From Nereocystis luetkeana (lineage: Eukaryota; Sar; Phaeophyceae; Laminariales; Laminariaceae): a stretch of 64,000 nt of DNA. A model generated the notes under the pieces. It was given only the letters and a program-made list of their open reading frames with translations, did no database searches and was not told the origin of the DNA. The stretch spans positions 10,505,963 to 10,569,962 of the forward strand of contig JARUPZ010000003.1 in the NCBI GenBank assembly GCA_031213475.1. Direction: 5' to 3'. Both the position numbers and the translations under genes were made by a program. Positions 11,551 through 22,876 of this stretch are shown here, piece by piece. Within the stretch, counting starts at the first letter, position 1, and every line of letters starts with the position of its first letter.

Positions 11551-11755
11551 CGAACCAAAATCAGTTACGATGTCAGCCTGGCCAATAGCAGAGCTCCTGA
11601 GGTGTGTTTTGTACTCGTTTTTAGCATGTAACTGATTTTGGCCGAAAAGTGGCCAGGTATATCTGACTTCGGCTAAAACTCTAGGAAATTCGTACGAATA
11701 GAGGGGGGGGGGAAGACGCCCCCCCCACCCGGCGGAGCTTGCTAGTCACTTACCA

Positions 11756-12808
11756 ATGGCCGAGTCGGTGGGAAGATGGGCAACGTTAAGGAGCACCATG
11801 CAGTTCACCGACCTCCTTCAACGGGATGCCCCAGGACCGGGGCCGGCTAGTTCCCTGACAGCCGGTGTATACAGCTCATTCGAGCTCATGGTACGTGCCC
11901 ACGGGAGGAGCCCAACCTCTTCGTTCCTCTTGTGCTCCCTGTTCAGCGACGCTCTGGGCCTGCCTTAAGCGGCCTACCTTGATTTCCCACGCTCGAGGGA
12001 ATGGGAAGTGGCTGTCGGCCGCTACCGTACGCGGTTCGTCGCGCTCGGGATTGGATCGCAGGATGTCCTGCTCCGATCAACTAACCGGAGGCTCTACACT
12101 GGGCCCCATGTTCAAGAATACTTGGCGGGCCTCGAATCCGAGTGGGAGGAACGCTTGACGAGATGGACTCTCGGCGTTCAAAACACGCTGGCGGAAAGTA
12201 GCGCGCTCCCTTCCTTTTCGGTGGAGGCGGTACCCTCGCCGGGAGGAATGGGGCCGGCGCTAGAGAGAGATCCGATTATGAGAGGGCAGCTGGAGCAAGA
12301 ACGCGCAGCTCCGAGTACCTCAGAGAGCCACCAGAACGAGGGAAGCACGGATACTACGCCAGCGGAACAACTCAGAACGCCCTGGGCAAGGTCCGAGGCC
12401 GCGTCGACAACCCCCGGACCGACAGTGCCAATCAACGTGAGGGAGGGGGGAGCGATCGCAAGGGGTAGACGAGGCCGATGGAGAGGTTCTGGGAGGGGCT
12501 CACAAGCAAGCAGTGCAGGGAGAGGGGCCGACGCGAGTACGGGGCGAAGCGCCAGGCAGGGGGGTAGTGCGCCACCCTCGTCAGCAGGCGGGAGGGGGGA
12601 GGGGGGAAGGGAGTGGGGGGAGCGGAGGGAGAAGGGGAAGCGTGGGGACCGGGGGGAGCAGAGGGAACGAGGGGAGCGGGGGGAGCGGGGGGAGGGGGTA
12701 GTGCGCCACCCTCGTCAGCAGGCAGGGGGTGGGAGGGGGGAGGCGGGGGGGGGGGGGGGGGGGCGAGAGAAGCGAGGGGACCGGAGGGGGGCGGGCTGGA
12801 GGGAGTGA
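11756..12808 (+). pseudogene. Retroelement N-terminal region, Gly/Arg-rich
   Basis: A first part (11756-11968) starts with ATG, ends at TAA 11966, and the frame then reopens to TGA 12806. After about residue 140 it turns into Arg/Gly-rich sequence over purine-rich DNA. It could bind RNA or DNA, as N-terminal parts of non-LTR ORFs do, but no known domain is recognisable. Confidence 0.55.
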
Positions 12809-12960
12809 GGGAGGCGGCGGAAGCGAGGGGGGAGAGAGAGAGCAGGGGGGGTGGAGGGAGCGGGGGGAGAGGGGGGAGCAGAGAGGGCAAGGGGGGCGGA
12901 GGGCAAGGGGGTCGAGGGGGGGACGGAGGGGGGGGGGTAGGAGTACCAGGAGCGAACCTA
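12540..12960. repeat. Purine-rich G-tract region
   Basis: Almost pure GA/G sequence on the plus strand with several runs of ten or more G. It generates long spurious ORFs in all three plus frames and a Pro-rich ORF on the minus strand. It lies inside the retroelement linker, and slippage here probably explains local frame loss. Confidence 0.85.
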
Positions 12961-13199
12961 CCAGAGAGGAGAGAGATAGTGAGGGCAGAGGAGAACCGGA
13001 AACCGGAGGGCCGCGAACTGGTGGTGGAGGGAGGAGAGAAGGGAGAAAGGCGAGCCAAAGAAGTGGAGGGAGAGAAGCCGCAATGGACGACAGGGGGTCT
13101 GGGATGCCAAACGGCGAGGTCTAACCGGAGGATCTCCCAGGGCGTCGGGGAGGAGACCCGGGAACGGGACGCGCCCCCGGGCCTTCCTTGGCGACACCA

Positions 13200-13798
13200 C
13201 AGGGGGCGTGGCGTGCGGGGTCTGCGGTGTAACGCTACAGCTCGGGCTCAGGGCGGTACGCTTCCCATATGGGCAAGGGCGCCACGTGCTTCACGCTCGT
13301 TGTGTGGTGGAGACCCTTGCGAGAGGCGCAGCACCGGCACCTCTCCACTGCCCAGCAGTCAATTGCGGAGTACAACACCCAAGACGGGAAGCACTGCAGG
13401 AAGCAATCCAAGCGGACCCGGGGCTTCGTGATCGGGCCGGGAGGATGGGAGGGGGGACCATAGGTGATGAGGACCTTCGCAACCGGGGGCTTTGGTACGG
13501 GTGGGACCAGAACAGCCTGGGTATAGGGCCCCCACTTGTCGCCGTTTCCTTGGATGACCTGGGCCTATGTTTCGCAACCGGGAAAACAGTGCAACCGCAG
13601 TTGGCTGGCGCAAACGCGCGCCTTAGCATTCACTTGCTCGGCATCCTCAACCACGCTATGGGTGAGCACAGGCCGAACCGAGAGTCGGCGACGCCGAACT
13701 CACTTCTACGGGCGATCAAGTTGTGGTACCTTATGCCAGCCCTGCTCCACTCACCGGACGGCCGAATCAAGAGGCGACAGAGGTTCGCATGGCTGTAG
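13200..13798 (+). pseudogene. Retroelement zinc-finger-like module before the RT
   Basis: An open frame ending at TAG 13796. It begins with CGVC, then HVLHARC, then HCPAVNC, that is CxxC ... HxxHxxC ... CPxxxC, which resembles a RING or zinc-ribbon fold. The rest is helical with no clear match. N-terminal zinc fingers are normal for R2-type elements, but the spacing here is closer to a RING finger. Confidence 0.5.
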
Positions 13799-14044
13799 AG
13801 CGGGGGTATAGTGCTCCCGCTCCCATGGCTGATAGCATACACCAGGGGAGGGGACCTGAGGCGACGGGATGCCGCCCAAGAAAATTCGGAGGAGGCGAAG
13901 CTCGAACGGACGTCGTCGGCGTGTCGCCACGCGGAAGGGGTCAAAGTGGCAGCTCGCAACCTGCTGGCAAAGCCATGATCAGCTGAAAACGAGGCGACGT
14001 GGAGCACACTGGTAGCCAAGTTCCCCTCCGAAGATCGCGCCGCA

Positions 14045-14720
14045 GTGTCCGCGGCGGCGGCGGCGGCGGCTGCAGTATTGGCGACCGCCACCGAGGTGGA
14101 AGATGGAAACGCCCCTCCGTGGCGCCCTGACGATGGGTACGCCTCTGAGGTGCTCTTCGACGTCATCAGCTCCCGCAGTGCCCTTTCAGACCCTGGAAAC
14201 GACGGTCAACACTTTGCGCACCTGCAATCCATCATCCACACCGACATCGGGCGGGAGGAGTTCGGAGAGGGCATGACAGCCTTCTGGCGGAGAATCGTCG
14301 ACGAGCCGAACGCGTTCCCGCCAGAATTCTGGCGGTTCTTCTTGCAGTCGAGCCTCACTGCCTTGGGGGAAAAGTGCCCGCCGGTTGGCGTGGGCATGAC
14401 ATAGAGGTGGCTCATCACCGCGGGGGCTATGCGACAGTGGCGGCCGCGGTTGGAGGAGGTCAACCGAGAGGTGAGGCAGTTTGGGGTCGCCGTACCCGGA
14501 GGAGTGGAGCATGTGGGACTGAGGGCTAGGACGTTACACGAGACGGGCAACCGGGTCATTCTCACCGACTGCTCCAACGCCTTCAACACGGTTAAACGGA
14601 CGGCGGTGCTTGAAGAGGCCGCCAACTGCGTGCCAGCGCTCCCGCCGTTTGTGGCCATGTGCTACCGCACAAGACCCGCCAATGTGTTTTTCTGGATGGA
14701 CTCAGAGAGACCAGGACGAT
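14045..14720 (+). pseudogene. Reverse transcriptase, finger and palm motif A
   Basis: This frame carries the early RT blocks and motif A, VILTDCSNAFNTV, whose Asp is a catalytic metal ligand. A TAG at 14402 interrupts it between RT blocks, and near 14705 the coding frame moves to that of the next entry. Confidence 0.8.
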
Positions 14721-16335
14721 CGCTTGCTCCAGCGGTATCCAGCAAGGGGACCCCATGGGGCCGGCAATGTTTTGTCTGGCGTTGCGACCGGGGCTGAAGC
14801 GTTTCCGACAGGAGTCCGAGGGAGAAGGAGTGGAAGCCTTTGCCTACATGGACGATGTATCTCTAGGCCTTATGGCGGTCACGGCCAACACGGTTAGAGC
14901 TTTTGCCTTCCTCCGGCGGGAGCTAGACGACATCGGCATTGTGGTCAACCACGCCAGGACCGTAGCACTACCACCCAAAGGACACGTCCCGACGGCGGAG
15001 GAGATATCGCCTCTGGAGAGCGTTGACGTCCGCATCGCAGACGAAGGAGGGGTGACGGTGGTGGGTGTTCCGATCGGCTCGGATGAATACGTGCTGGGGC
15101 GAGCAATGGAGGTAGTGAGGAATGGAGGCGCGGACCGCCTGGCGCGCTGCCTCGCTAACATGCCCGACAAGCAAGCGGCGGCCCTCATCACCGTCGAATC
15201 CCTCGGGCAGCGGACGGGCTACCTCGAAAGGGCTCTGGACCCGGGGCTGTCACTCGAAGCATGCCGGAGGGCCGACAGCGGGGCTCAGTGGGCCTACGAA
15301 ATTATCCTAGAGCTACCGGGAGCGACGGACGCACAGTCGTTTTTCCAGGAGGGGTGCCCGGCTAGCCAACTGACTCCAAAACCCTACCAACACGCCCAAG
15401 CACGCCTTTCTACGAGAGCGGGAGGGTTAGGGCTGCCGTCGACGGCAGCGAGGCGAATATCTACCTCAATTGGGAGCGGGGTGGGCATCCTGCCGGAGGT
15501 TCTAGCAGACCTCACGGGCACGCTAGGAGACAGAGTTAAGAGAGGCTTCCCTGAATCGAGTATCATTGCTGAGCTCGGAGGCAGCTTGCGAGAGGTTCGG
15601 GACACGTGGGGCGCGACGAAGGAAGCGACGGAGGGCATTGTCCCCGAATCTTGGTTGGAATGGAGCCTGGGTGCAGAGGGGGACCTGGTCCCAAGGCCCC
15701 CTGAGGCCGACATGCTGGCTGCGCATGACGCCGTAACCACCAATTCCCGGAAGGCTCAACAGAGGTTGGGCAAGCTGGTGAATCAAGGTCGGCACGCTGC
15801 ACATACTGCCTCGCTGGAGGGGCTACTGGAGACTGCACGCCCACCTGGACCAGGCGACCCGCTGGGGGGGAACGAGACCAAGGCCTTCGCCAAAGCTCGC
15901 TACAGGAGTGTACAAGGAGCAGGAGCCACTGCTTGCCTTCGGGCGAGGCCAACAGACTCGCTCCGTGTCATTCCAGCAGCGGAGTTCGTGGGCATGGGAA
16001 GGCGCTTCATGGGCATTGAGGAGCACGTGGTAGAGAGGTGCCCCTGCTGCGACCCAGTCAACGTAGACACACGCCACGCACGCATCTGTCCTAGAGCAGG
16101 GGCACAGGTAAACCTGCATCAACCGTTGGTCCACGCGATCTCCCGCACGCTGAAGCGGCTGGAAATCCCACACGCAGTAGAGAGCGGCGAACCGTTCACT
16201 GCAGACCGGAACCTGCGGATGGACATCGTTGTTAGGAGAGGAGGTCTTCGGAACTCTCCTAACAGGGAATACAGGGAAAAGTTCATCCTGTTGGACGTCA
16301 CCCATTGCACCTGTCCTCTACCACCGCTTCGCTAA
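14659..16335 (+). pseudogene. RT palm, CCHC knuckle and restriction-like endonuclease
   Basis: A 558-codon frame. It contains RT motif B (GIQQGDPMGPAMF) and motif C (AYMDDV, both catalytic Asp present), followed by a thumb/connector of roughly 300 residues. Next comes a CX2CX8HX3C knuckle (CPCCDPVNVDTRHARIC). It ends with LRMDIVV ... ILLDVT, which fits the PD-(D/E)xK core of the endonuclease that nicks target DNA in R2-like elements. The C-terminus after LLDVT differs from copy 2 and looks truncated. The catalytic core is intact here, but the ORF is separated from its N-terminal part by stops. Confidence 0.85.
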
Positions 16336-17224
16336 AGGCTGAAAGACCTATGAGATACATATCATGACACATTAGGGATCCTGGAATATCCATTGCGCAG
16401 GGTCACCGAACGCGGATTTGACTGCTTTCTAGTAACTTCACCTTGCTGGTCTAGCCAGACGATGACCTCTGACCGAAGATTGGAACCTCTGCGCCGAGCT
16501 CTTCGTATCGCGGTCTCCCACCTACACAAATGCTCATAGGTTTCCACATTTCGGTGCGGCTTATTGTTTTGGAAGCATCCCCGACTGCATACAGGTACAA
16601 AGTTATTCGACGTAATATGCAAAAAACAACGTAAAAATAACTACCAGGTAGACATTTCGAGCTTGCACCAATCAAACCAGAGCTATGACCTACCGTATGA
16701 ATGACTTGCAAAATGGCGGAGATTGCCAACAGTGCCGTTACAACTGCTGATGCGCAAAGATATCGTATTGAGTGTGCTACGAGCTACGAGTGCAACAAGC
16801 AGGCAGTTGCACATCGAGCTGCACGTCGCTGCGACCTGCCGCCCAGCAGCAGCAGCAGGCAAAACCGTGCGCGTGAGGTGGCACACCCGCAGTATACTCT
16901 ATGGCTTGATGCATGTATCGGAGCCTGTGATGCATCGCGGGGGATGATCAGGTAGAGCTTGGGGTGCGGGCGCATGTATGTATGTATGTATGTATGTATG
17001 TATGTATGTATGTATGTATGTACGTATGTATCCCGACTCCCAACCGCACCCACCACAACGACCAACAACAACCGCCACCTGCTACGGCCCAGCAGCAGTA
17101 ACAGGCCAAAGCAGCGCGTGAGGTGGCATATCCGCGGTGTACGCTTAGCTACTGTAGCACCTGTAGTTGCAAGTGCCGGTTCCTACGACGCATCACGGAG
17201 AACAGATAGGCAGAAGTTGTTGGT
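16336..17224. other. Spacer with duplicated block and (ATGT)n
   Basis: Blocks at about 16770-16950 and 17065-17225 are related to each other and weakly to the retroelement just upstream of 13866. They flank an (ATGT)n run at 16973-17031. A TACCAGGTA word lies at 16642. No independent gene is seen. Confidence 0.5.
16973..17031. repeat. (ATGT)n microsatellite
   Basis: About 14 units with one C interruption near the end. Confidence 0.95.
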
Positions 17225-17755
17225 GTGCGGGCATACGGGATGCCGCCCAGGAACCTTCGGAAGAGACGAAGCTTGGACGAGCGTCGTTGGCGTGTCGCCA
17301 TACGGGAGGGGTCAAAGTGGCAGCATGCAATCTTCTGGCAGAGCCACGATCAGCGAGGAACGAGGAGACGTGGAAGGTGGGACACATTGATGACCACGCC
17401 GGCATGTCCGCGGCGGCGGCGGCTGCAGTGCTGGCGAGAGCCACCCAGGAGGAAGATGGAAACGCCCCCCCGTAGCGCCCTGACGATGAGTACGCACCCG
17501 AGTTGTTCCTCGACGTCATCAGCTCCCGAAGCGCCCTGCCAGCCCCAGGGAAGGACGGTCAATCATTTGCTCATCTACAATCCAACATTCACACCGGCAT
17601 CGGCAGAGAGGAATTCGGAAGGGGTATGACACAGCCTTCTGGCGGAGAATCGCCGACGAGCCGGACGCGTTCCCGCCAAAGTTCTGGCTGATCTTTTTAC
17701 AGTCGAGCCTTACTGCGTTGGGGGAAAAGTGCCGGCCGGGTTGCGTGGGTAACAC

Positions 17756-18401
17756 ATGGAGGAGGCTCATCACCACAGGGGCTATGCACTGTGGCGGCCA
17801 AGGTTGGAGGAGATAAACCGAGAGGTGAAGCAGTTTGGGGTCGCCGTACCCGGCGGAGTGGAGCATGTGGGGTTGAGGGCTAGGATACTACAACACAAGA
17901 CGGGCGACTGGCTCGTTCTCACGGACTGCTCCAATGCCTTCAACACGAAAAAAGGCGGCGGTGGTAGAAGAGGTAGCAAACTGTGTGCCAGCGCCCACGC
18001 CTTTATAGTGGTCAAGTGCTACGGCAACCAGCAGCCGTGTTTTTCCGGGTGAACTCAGGGAAACCAGGACGATCTCTTGCTCCAGCGGTGTCCAGCAAGG
18101 GGACCCCATGGGACCAGCAATACTCTGCTTGGCGTTGCGAACGGGGCTGAAGCGATTCAGGCAGGAACTCGGGGGAGAAGGGGTGGAAGACTTCGCGTAC
18201 ATGGGCAATGTCTCTCCCGGGCTTACGGGGGTCACGGCCAACACGGTTAGAAGAGTATTCGCCTTCCTCCAGCGAGAGCTAGATGGCATCGGTATTGTGA
18301 TCAACGCCGCCGAAACAGTGGCACTACCACCCAAAGGGCACGCCCCGACGGCGGATGAGATTTCACTCCTTGAAGGCGTTGAGGTCCGCATCGCAGACTA
18401 A
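17756..18401 (+). pseudogene. RT remnant with mutated catalytic motif
   Basis: Motif A (LVLTDCSNAFNT) and motif B (GVQQGDPMGPAIL) remain, in different frames. Motif C reads AYMGNV instead of AYMDDV, so both catalytic Asp are lost. A TAA at 18399-18401 ends the frame. Confidence 0.85.
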
Positions 18402-18407
18402 GGAGGG

Positions 18408-19720
18408 GTGACGGCGATGGGTGTCCCGATCGGTACGGAAAAATACGTGCGGGGACGAGCCATGGAGGTAGTGAAGGATGGAGGCGCCAACCGCCTTGCG
18501 CGCTGCCTCGCTGACTTGCCCAACAAACAAGCAGCGGCCCTCATCGACGCCGAATCTCTCGGGGAATGGACGAGCTACCTCGAAAGGGCTTTGGACCCGG
18601 GGCTGTCCCTAGAAGCATGTGGAAGGGCAAACAACGGGGCGCAGTGGGCGCACAAGACAACCCTCGAGCTACCGGGAGCGGCGGAGGCACAGTTGTTTTT
18701 CCAGGAGGGGTGCCCGGATAGTCGGCTGACTCTCAAACTTTACCAGCAGGCTCAAGCGCGCCTTTCTACGGGAGCGGGAGGGTTAGGGCTGCCGTCGACA
18801 GAAGCGAGGAGAGTGTCGGCCTTCATTGGGAGCAGGGTGGGGATCTTGCCGGGGGTTATCGCAGACCTTACAGGCCTGTTAGGAGATAAAGTGAGGAGGA
18901 GGCTCCCAGAATCAAGCATCATTGCTCAGCTGGGAGCCAGCTTGTGGGAGATTAGGGACACATGGGGGGTGACAAAGGAAGCGATGGCGGGCATCTTCCC
19001 CGAACCTTGGCCGCAATGTGGTCTAGGCGCAGAGGGGAACCTGGCCCCAATATCTCCAGATGCCGATATGCTGGCTGCGCATGACGCCGTAACCACACAT
19101 TCGAGCAAAGCCCAACATAAGTTGAGCAAGCTGGTGAATCAAGGTCGGCACGCGGCCCACACTGCTTCGCTGGAGACAGCACGTCACCCGAACCAAGCGA
19201 CCCCATGGGTGGGAACGAAACCAAAGCCTTCGCCAAGGCTCGCTATAGGAGTGTACAGCGGGCAGGAGCCGCGACATGCCTTCGGGCGAGACCAACGGAC
19301 TCCCCCCGTGTAATACCCGCAGCAGAGTTCGTGGGCATGGGAAGGCGTTTCATGGGGACCAAGGAACCCGTGGCGGTGAGGTGCCCCTGCTGCGATGCAG
19401 TTGACGTCCACATCCGCTTCGCGCGCATCTGTCCCAGAGCAGGGGCGCAGGTGAATCAGCACCAACCGCTCATACGCTTGTCCATGCGATGTCCTGTACG
19501 TTGAAGCGGCTAGGAATTCGACACCAAGTGGAGAGCGGCGAACCGTTCACCGCAGACCGAAATCTGCGGATGGACATCGTTGTCAGGGGAGGAGGTCTCC
19601 GGGACGCTCCTAACAGGGAGAAGCCCATCCTGCTGGACTTCACCTATGCTGACCCTCAAGCGCAGATACACCTGCGAGGAGGCAGTGCTGATCACGATGG
19701 ATCAGCTGCCTTTACCTTCT
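18408..19720 (+). pseudogene. Connector, CCHC and endonuclease remnant
   Basis: The connector is open to 19313. The CCHC knuckle (CPCCDAVDVHIRFARIC, with the His changed to Phe) lies in another frame (19205-19504). The endonuclease core (LRMDIVV ... ILLDFT) lies in a third frame (19489-19720). Two frameshifts and loss of the knuckle His show decay. Confidence 0.8.
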
Positions 19721-19744
19721 TTTTCACGGGATGCACACTACTGT

Positions 19745-20100
19745 CGTTTTTTCGCGACATACCGTGGCATGCCGTGGGACCACCTGCGGCAAACTCTTCC
19801 TCGGCATCTTCCACGTCATTCCACGGAACCTTCCATGGACTTCCACGTCATACCATGGAACCCTAACCCAAACCCTAACCCCAGCCCTAACCGTAACCCT
19901 AACCTAGGTGTCGTAGACATTGGGGTGCCGTGGGGGTTTCCATGGCATGCCGTGGGGTTGCGATGGAGGCCATGGCGGTTGCTGCGAGGGTTGCCATGGT
20001 ATGCTGGGCACCCCCCACGGCGTGCCATGGAATCCTATGCCACGCCTGCCGTGGGGATGCCATGGTATACCGTGGGTGGTACCATGGCGCATGCCACGAA
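19745..20100. repeat. Palindromic CCATGG / CCGTGG minisatellite
   Basis: Degenerate units of roughly 20-30 bp rich in CCATGG, GCATGCCGTGGG and TACCATGG. Open frames through it are by-products. Confidence 0.75.
19859..19910. repeat. Interstitial telomere-like tract
   Basis: Seven to eight CCCTAA-type units (AACCCTAACCC and variants) sit inside the CCATGG minisatellite. TTAGGG is a common telomere unit in stramenopiles, so this may mark an ancient end, a repair patch or a telomerase-added scar. Confidence 0.75.
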
Positions 20101-21445
20101 AAATTCAAATTGTGTAGAAGAACTGGACGAACGGAGTCACGAAGTTGCCACTTTAGCGCTGGAAAGCTCTGGGCGTCTCAAGGTATAGAGGGCAGTAGGT
20201 TCATCGATCAGCTAGCAGCTAGTGTCGTGGGCGGGGGGGGGGGGGGGTGGTGGGTCGATGGGAAGGAAAGGAGTGGTGAAGGGACGCCTACTTCAAAGCG
20301 CCTCGGTGACTATACAGGTCGCCATTTCGAGGAGGGTGTCGCGCTTCAACTCCAGCTCAGGGATCGCCAGGAAAGGAGAAGGAAAAGGAGGGGGGGGGGG
20401 GATGACAGACCCACACCGATGGCGTGGGGATGGGGCTCGGATGCGACTCAGGATTTAAGAATAGAACGTAAAGAGCACATGTTGAGATGGAGGTGGGAGC
20501 AAAGACAACACTTGGAGTACCGTAGATGAAGAATAGAGGGAAGTCGGGAAGGTAGCTAGACCTTGTGCGTAGGTTTCCTTTGCTTCCGGGGATCTTATTT
20601 CAAGGATGTTTTGAGTGATCAACGTTGAAGCTAACGCAGCACGTTGTCGGATGGCAAGCAAAATGATGGCAATATTATTTTGAGTGCCATTATCAATCTT
20701 CAGGGAGGTTTTGGGGTATTTGGTCCCATTTATTCTCAAAACTGATCAGAAATGCGTCTCATGGAGCCTGTTCATTGATTTTATCGATGATAAAATTTGA
20801 CCACATATGTTTTTTTTGTCGGCCTCACTAAACTTATATAATTTGAAACTGCGTGTAATTTTCTTTTTCAGCAGAAGCTGTGCTGGTGTTGTTGATGCAT
20901 TTATATTTTCAACTGAAAGTACAAATAATTACGAAGTACGAAAACATGAAAAATTATATTAATACAAGGTGTAGTTAAAGTGCTACCTGGTGTTGTTTCT
21001 TTTTATTTCCTTTTTTTCATGAATCTTCATACTTCATATTCCCACGCACAACACCCCTGCCACAGCCACACGCTCGCCACCTATAGCCACCACAAACAAA
21101 CAACACAGACCACTTAAATCACGACCACACCACTACTACGTGGCCCAAAGATAGATGTCAGGAGACATGCCATCAAGCGACGAACAACGTGCGCTGTCAA
21201 GGATGTAGGGCCGAGTGTTCTACACTTAAACCTAGTAATTTGGTGTCAGTCAAAGCATGTCAAGGCAAAGTCGCTGTCTGTTTAGGTGAAAGTGCTGTCT
21301 CCTGACATCTTTGGTGTGACCGGCACGGACGCCATGGACGCTTATCTCACAGGCGGGGTCGATCGACCAGCAGCGGCATTAGCATCACCACTGCCGCCGC
21401 CACCACTTCCACCACCCCCTCCACAACCTATGGCGCGCTTGCAAA
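20101..21445. other. No gene seen; AT-rich after 20550
   Basis: G runs lie near 20230-20246 and 20390-20401. From about 20550 to 21290 the sequence is AT-rich and structureless. A CCACC-rich patch is at 21385-21430. Nothing coding was recognised. Confidence 0.5.
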
Positions 21446-21509
21446 AACCTATATATTTATCCATTTTTACTAACAATATTTGGTCCTGTTAACTATGGCC
21501 CTCGTAATA
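21446..21509. mobile_element. MITE family A, right half only
   Basis: It matches the right half of the family ending in CTCGTAATA. The left half is missing. Confidence 0.75.
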
Positions 21510-21784
21510 GTCAACCCAGCGCAAGCACAACCCCAAAACTATTGTACATCACTAACAGCCACCAGCCGGCACCGCGACAACAGTGCCTGGGGCAGGGATA
21601 GAAAGAAATCAGAAGACGTCGCCCGTGTGGCAACACTTTCTCGGTGTTTGAGCCGCCGGTCGGGAATTAAAACGTCACGTGCATCGTGGTTATACCGGCC
21701 TAGGGACGGCTCCCTGCGCGCAGTCAGCAGTGCGGGAAATTCTTCCCGTACAACCGCGCCGACCTTGAAGCGGGAAGGAGGACA

Positions 21785-22140
21785 AATATATTCACCGTCC
21801 CGTCCCGCCAACGAAAAATATATTTACCGTCCCGCCCCGCGGAGGGGAAATATATACCGTCCCGTCCCACCGAGGGAAAAAATATTTACCGTCCCGTCCC
21901 GCCGAGAAAAAAAAGAATTACCGTCCCGTCCCGCCAAGGGAAAACATATTTGCCGTCCCGCCCCGTCGTAAAAATCTACCCCGTCGAATTTTACCGTCCC
22001 GTTCCGCCGAGAAATTATGCACCCGCGGTCCCGTCCCGGCCCGCCAACTTTTTATGTGCTCATTTTACCGTCCCGTCCCGTATTATTTTTTTGTCCCCGC
22101 CAAACAAGTCAAATCTGTCCCGGCCCGTCCCGTCACGATC
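21785..22140. repeat. Minisatellite with CCGTCCCGTCCCGCC unit
   Basis: About nine units of 35-45 bp alternate a C-rich block (ACCGTCCCGTCCCGCC) with an A-rich block (GAAAAATATATTT). The units vary and have no unique spacers of constant length, so it is not a CRISPR. Confidence 0.8.
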
Positions 22141-22718
22141 CTCAGCCACTGTGACAAGCCTTTAAAAAAACGCGGACAAACCAAAACGAATAACTGTGGG
22201 TTTCTTCCTGATGACGCCGGATTTAATGTCCCAGGGGGTTGTTTTTTTTTCGGTATATACCTGGACCAGGTGGCGCCTTATTGCGGGCGATCCGTAAAAA
22301 TAACCCCCCAAACTACCTGTACTTACTTGTGGCATTCGCAGTTTGTGCTCTGCTGTCCTGTCATGTGGATTGGTTGGATCGGATTCGATCGGGTCGTCTC
22401 CGCAGAGGCCGCAAGATACGGCGGGTTGAATTAACGACCACACTGCTTTTGCTACGTGTTGGATTCTCTCGAACACAATCGAGTCGATGAACACAATAGG
22501 CCGATATATACAGCAAGCTTGTCTATAGTACCCAACAGTTTCTGCTCCTCCTGTGGGTTGGTTGGATCGGGTCGGAATCGCCACAGCGTGATAGAGAGGC
22601 CGCAAGATGCGGCTTGTAAACTAGATGAACAAATCACGCACTGCTCTAGCTGTGGATTTGGTTCGATCGAACTGGAACGGTTCTGTGGACATATATAGCC
22701 CGACACATCCGGTGAGCT

Positions 22719-22794
22719 TATAACGGGGGAACATGGTAATTAGTGAATGTACTGGAATACACAGGTTTTTGTGTATATTATGGGTCCTGATTGC
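22719..22794. mobile_element. MITE family A, deleted copy
   Basis: It begins TATAACGGGGGAACATGG and loses its right end where the next MITE starts, so two copies are fused head to tail. Confidence 0.65.
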
Positions 22795-22876
22795 TATTTT
22801 ACGGGCGACCACAGTAAATAGGACCCAATATTGTAAGAAAAATTAGGGAAATATATAGTTTTTTGGTATGTATGTA

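Larger units (their letters stand above)
28..11691. mobile_element. Candidate large inverted-repeat DNA element
   Basis: Three segments at the left of the window recur in inverted orientation, in mirrored order, on the right: 28-152 with about 11565-11690; about 170-412 with about 9705-9935; and 704-962 with 8805-9066. Similarity stops near 28 and 11690, where both ends read like TTTCTAGGG / TTTCCTAGAG, so these may be the real termini. The interior holds one convincing protein-like ORF (Cys-rich, minus strand, 5482-6453) and much low-complexity DNA. The right arm has been lengthened by a tandem duplication (9940-11550) and by a MITE. No known transposase motif was recognised. The alternative is a chance inverted duplication of repeat-rich DNA. 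The window begins only 27 bases before the left end, so flanking duplications cannot be judged. Confidence 0.42.
8805..11691 (-). repeat. Right arm of the inverted repeat, expanded
   Basis: It is the inverted counterpart of 28-962. Its blocks lie at 8805-9066, 9705-9935 and 11565-11690. The gap between the last two is filled by two direct copies of a roughly 600-bp unit and a family A MITE. The 9705-9935 block carries a TACCTGGTA word (9798-9806) that the left-arm partner lacks. Confidence 0.6.
11756..16335 (+). mobile_element. R2-like non-LTR retrotransposon, copy 1, inactivated
   Basis: One long reading frame can be followed from 11756 to about 14705. It is broken by stops at 11966, 12806, 13796, 13976 and 14402, then continues in another frame to 16335. 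Domain order is: N-terminal region, Gly/Arg-rich linker, Cys/His zinc-finger-like module, reverse transcriptase, thumb or connector, CCHC knuckle, and a restriction-like endonuclease. A single ORF with a C-terminal endonuclease is the layout of R2/NeSL/CRE-type elements (family knowledge). A shorter relative lies at 17225-19720. The 5' end and any poly-A tail were not defined. Confidence 0.85.
17225..19720 (+). mobile_element. R2-like retrotransposon, copy 2, 5'-truncated and dead
   Basis: It is homologous to copy 1 from about its position 13866 onward. Coding similarity passes through several frames with stops and frameshifts. The truncation of the 5' part is typical of target-primed reverse transcription. 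It lies about 0.9 kb after copy 1 in the same orientation. Its C-terminus extends further than copy 1, ending in LLDFTYADPQAQIHLRGG. Confidence 0.85.

Noticed and set aside
12432-13431. Long ORFs on both strands over the G-rich region (208 aa minus, 272 aa plus)
   Set aside because: They are produced by stop-poor GA-rich DNA. The frame that links to the retroelement is a different one.
21785-22140. CRISPR array
   Set aside because: Repeats and intervals vary in length and sequence, the DNA is eukaryotic and no cas gene is near.
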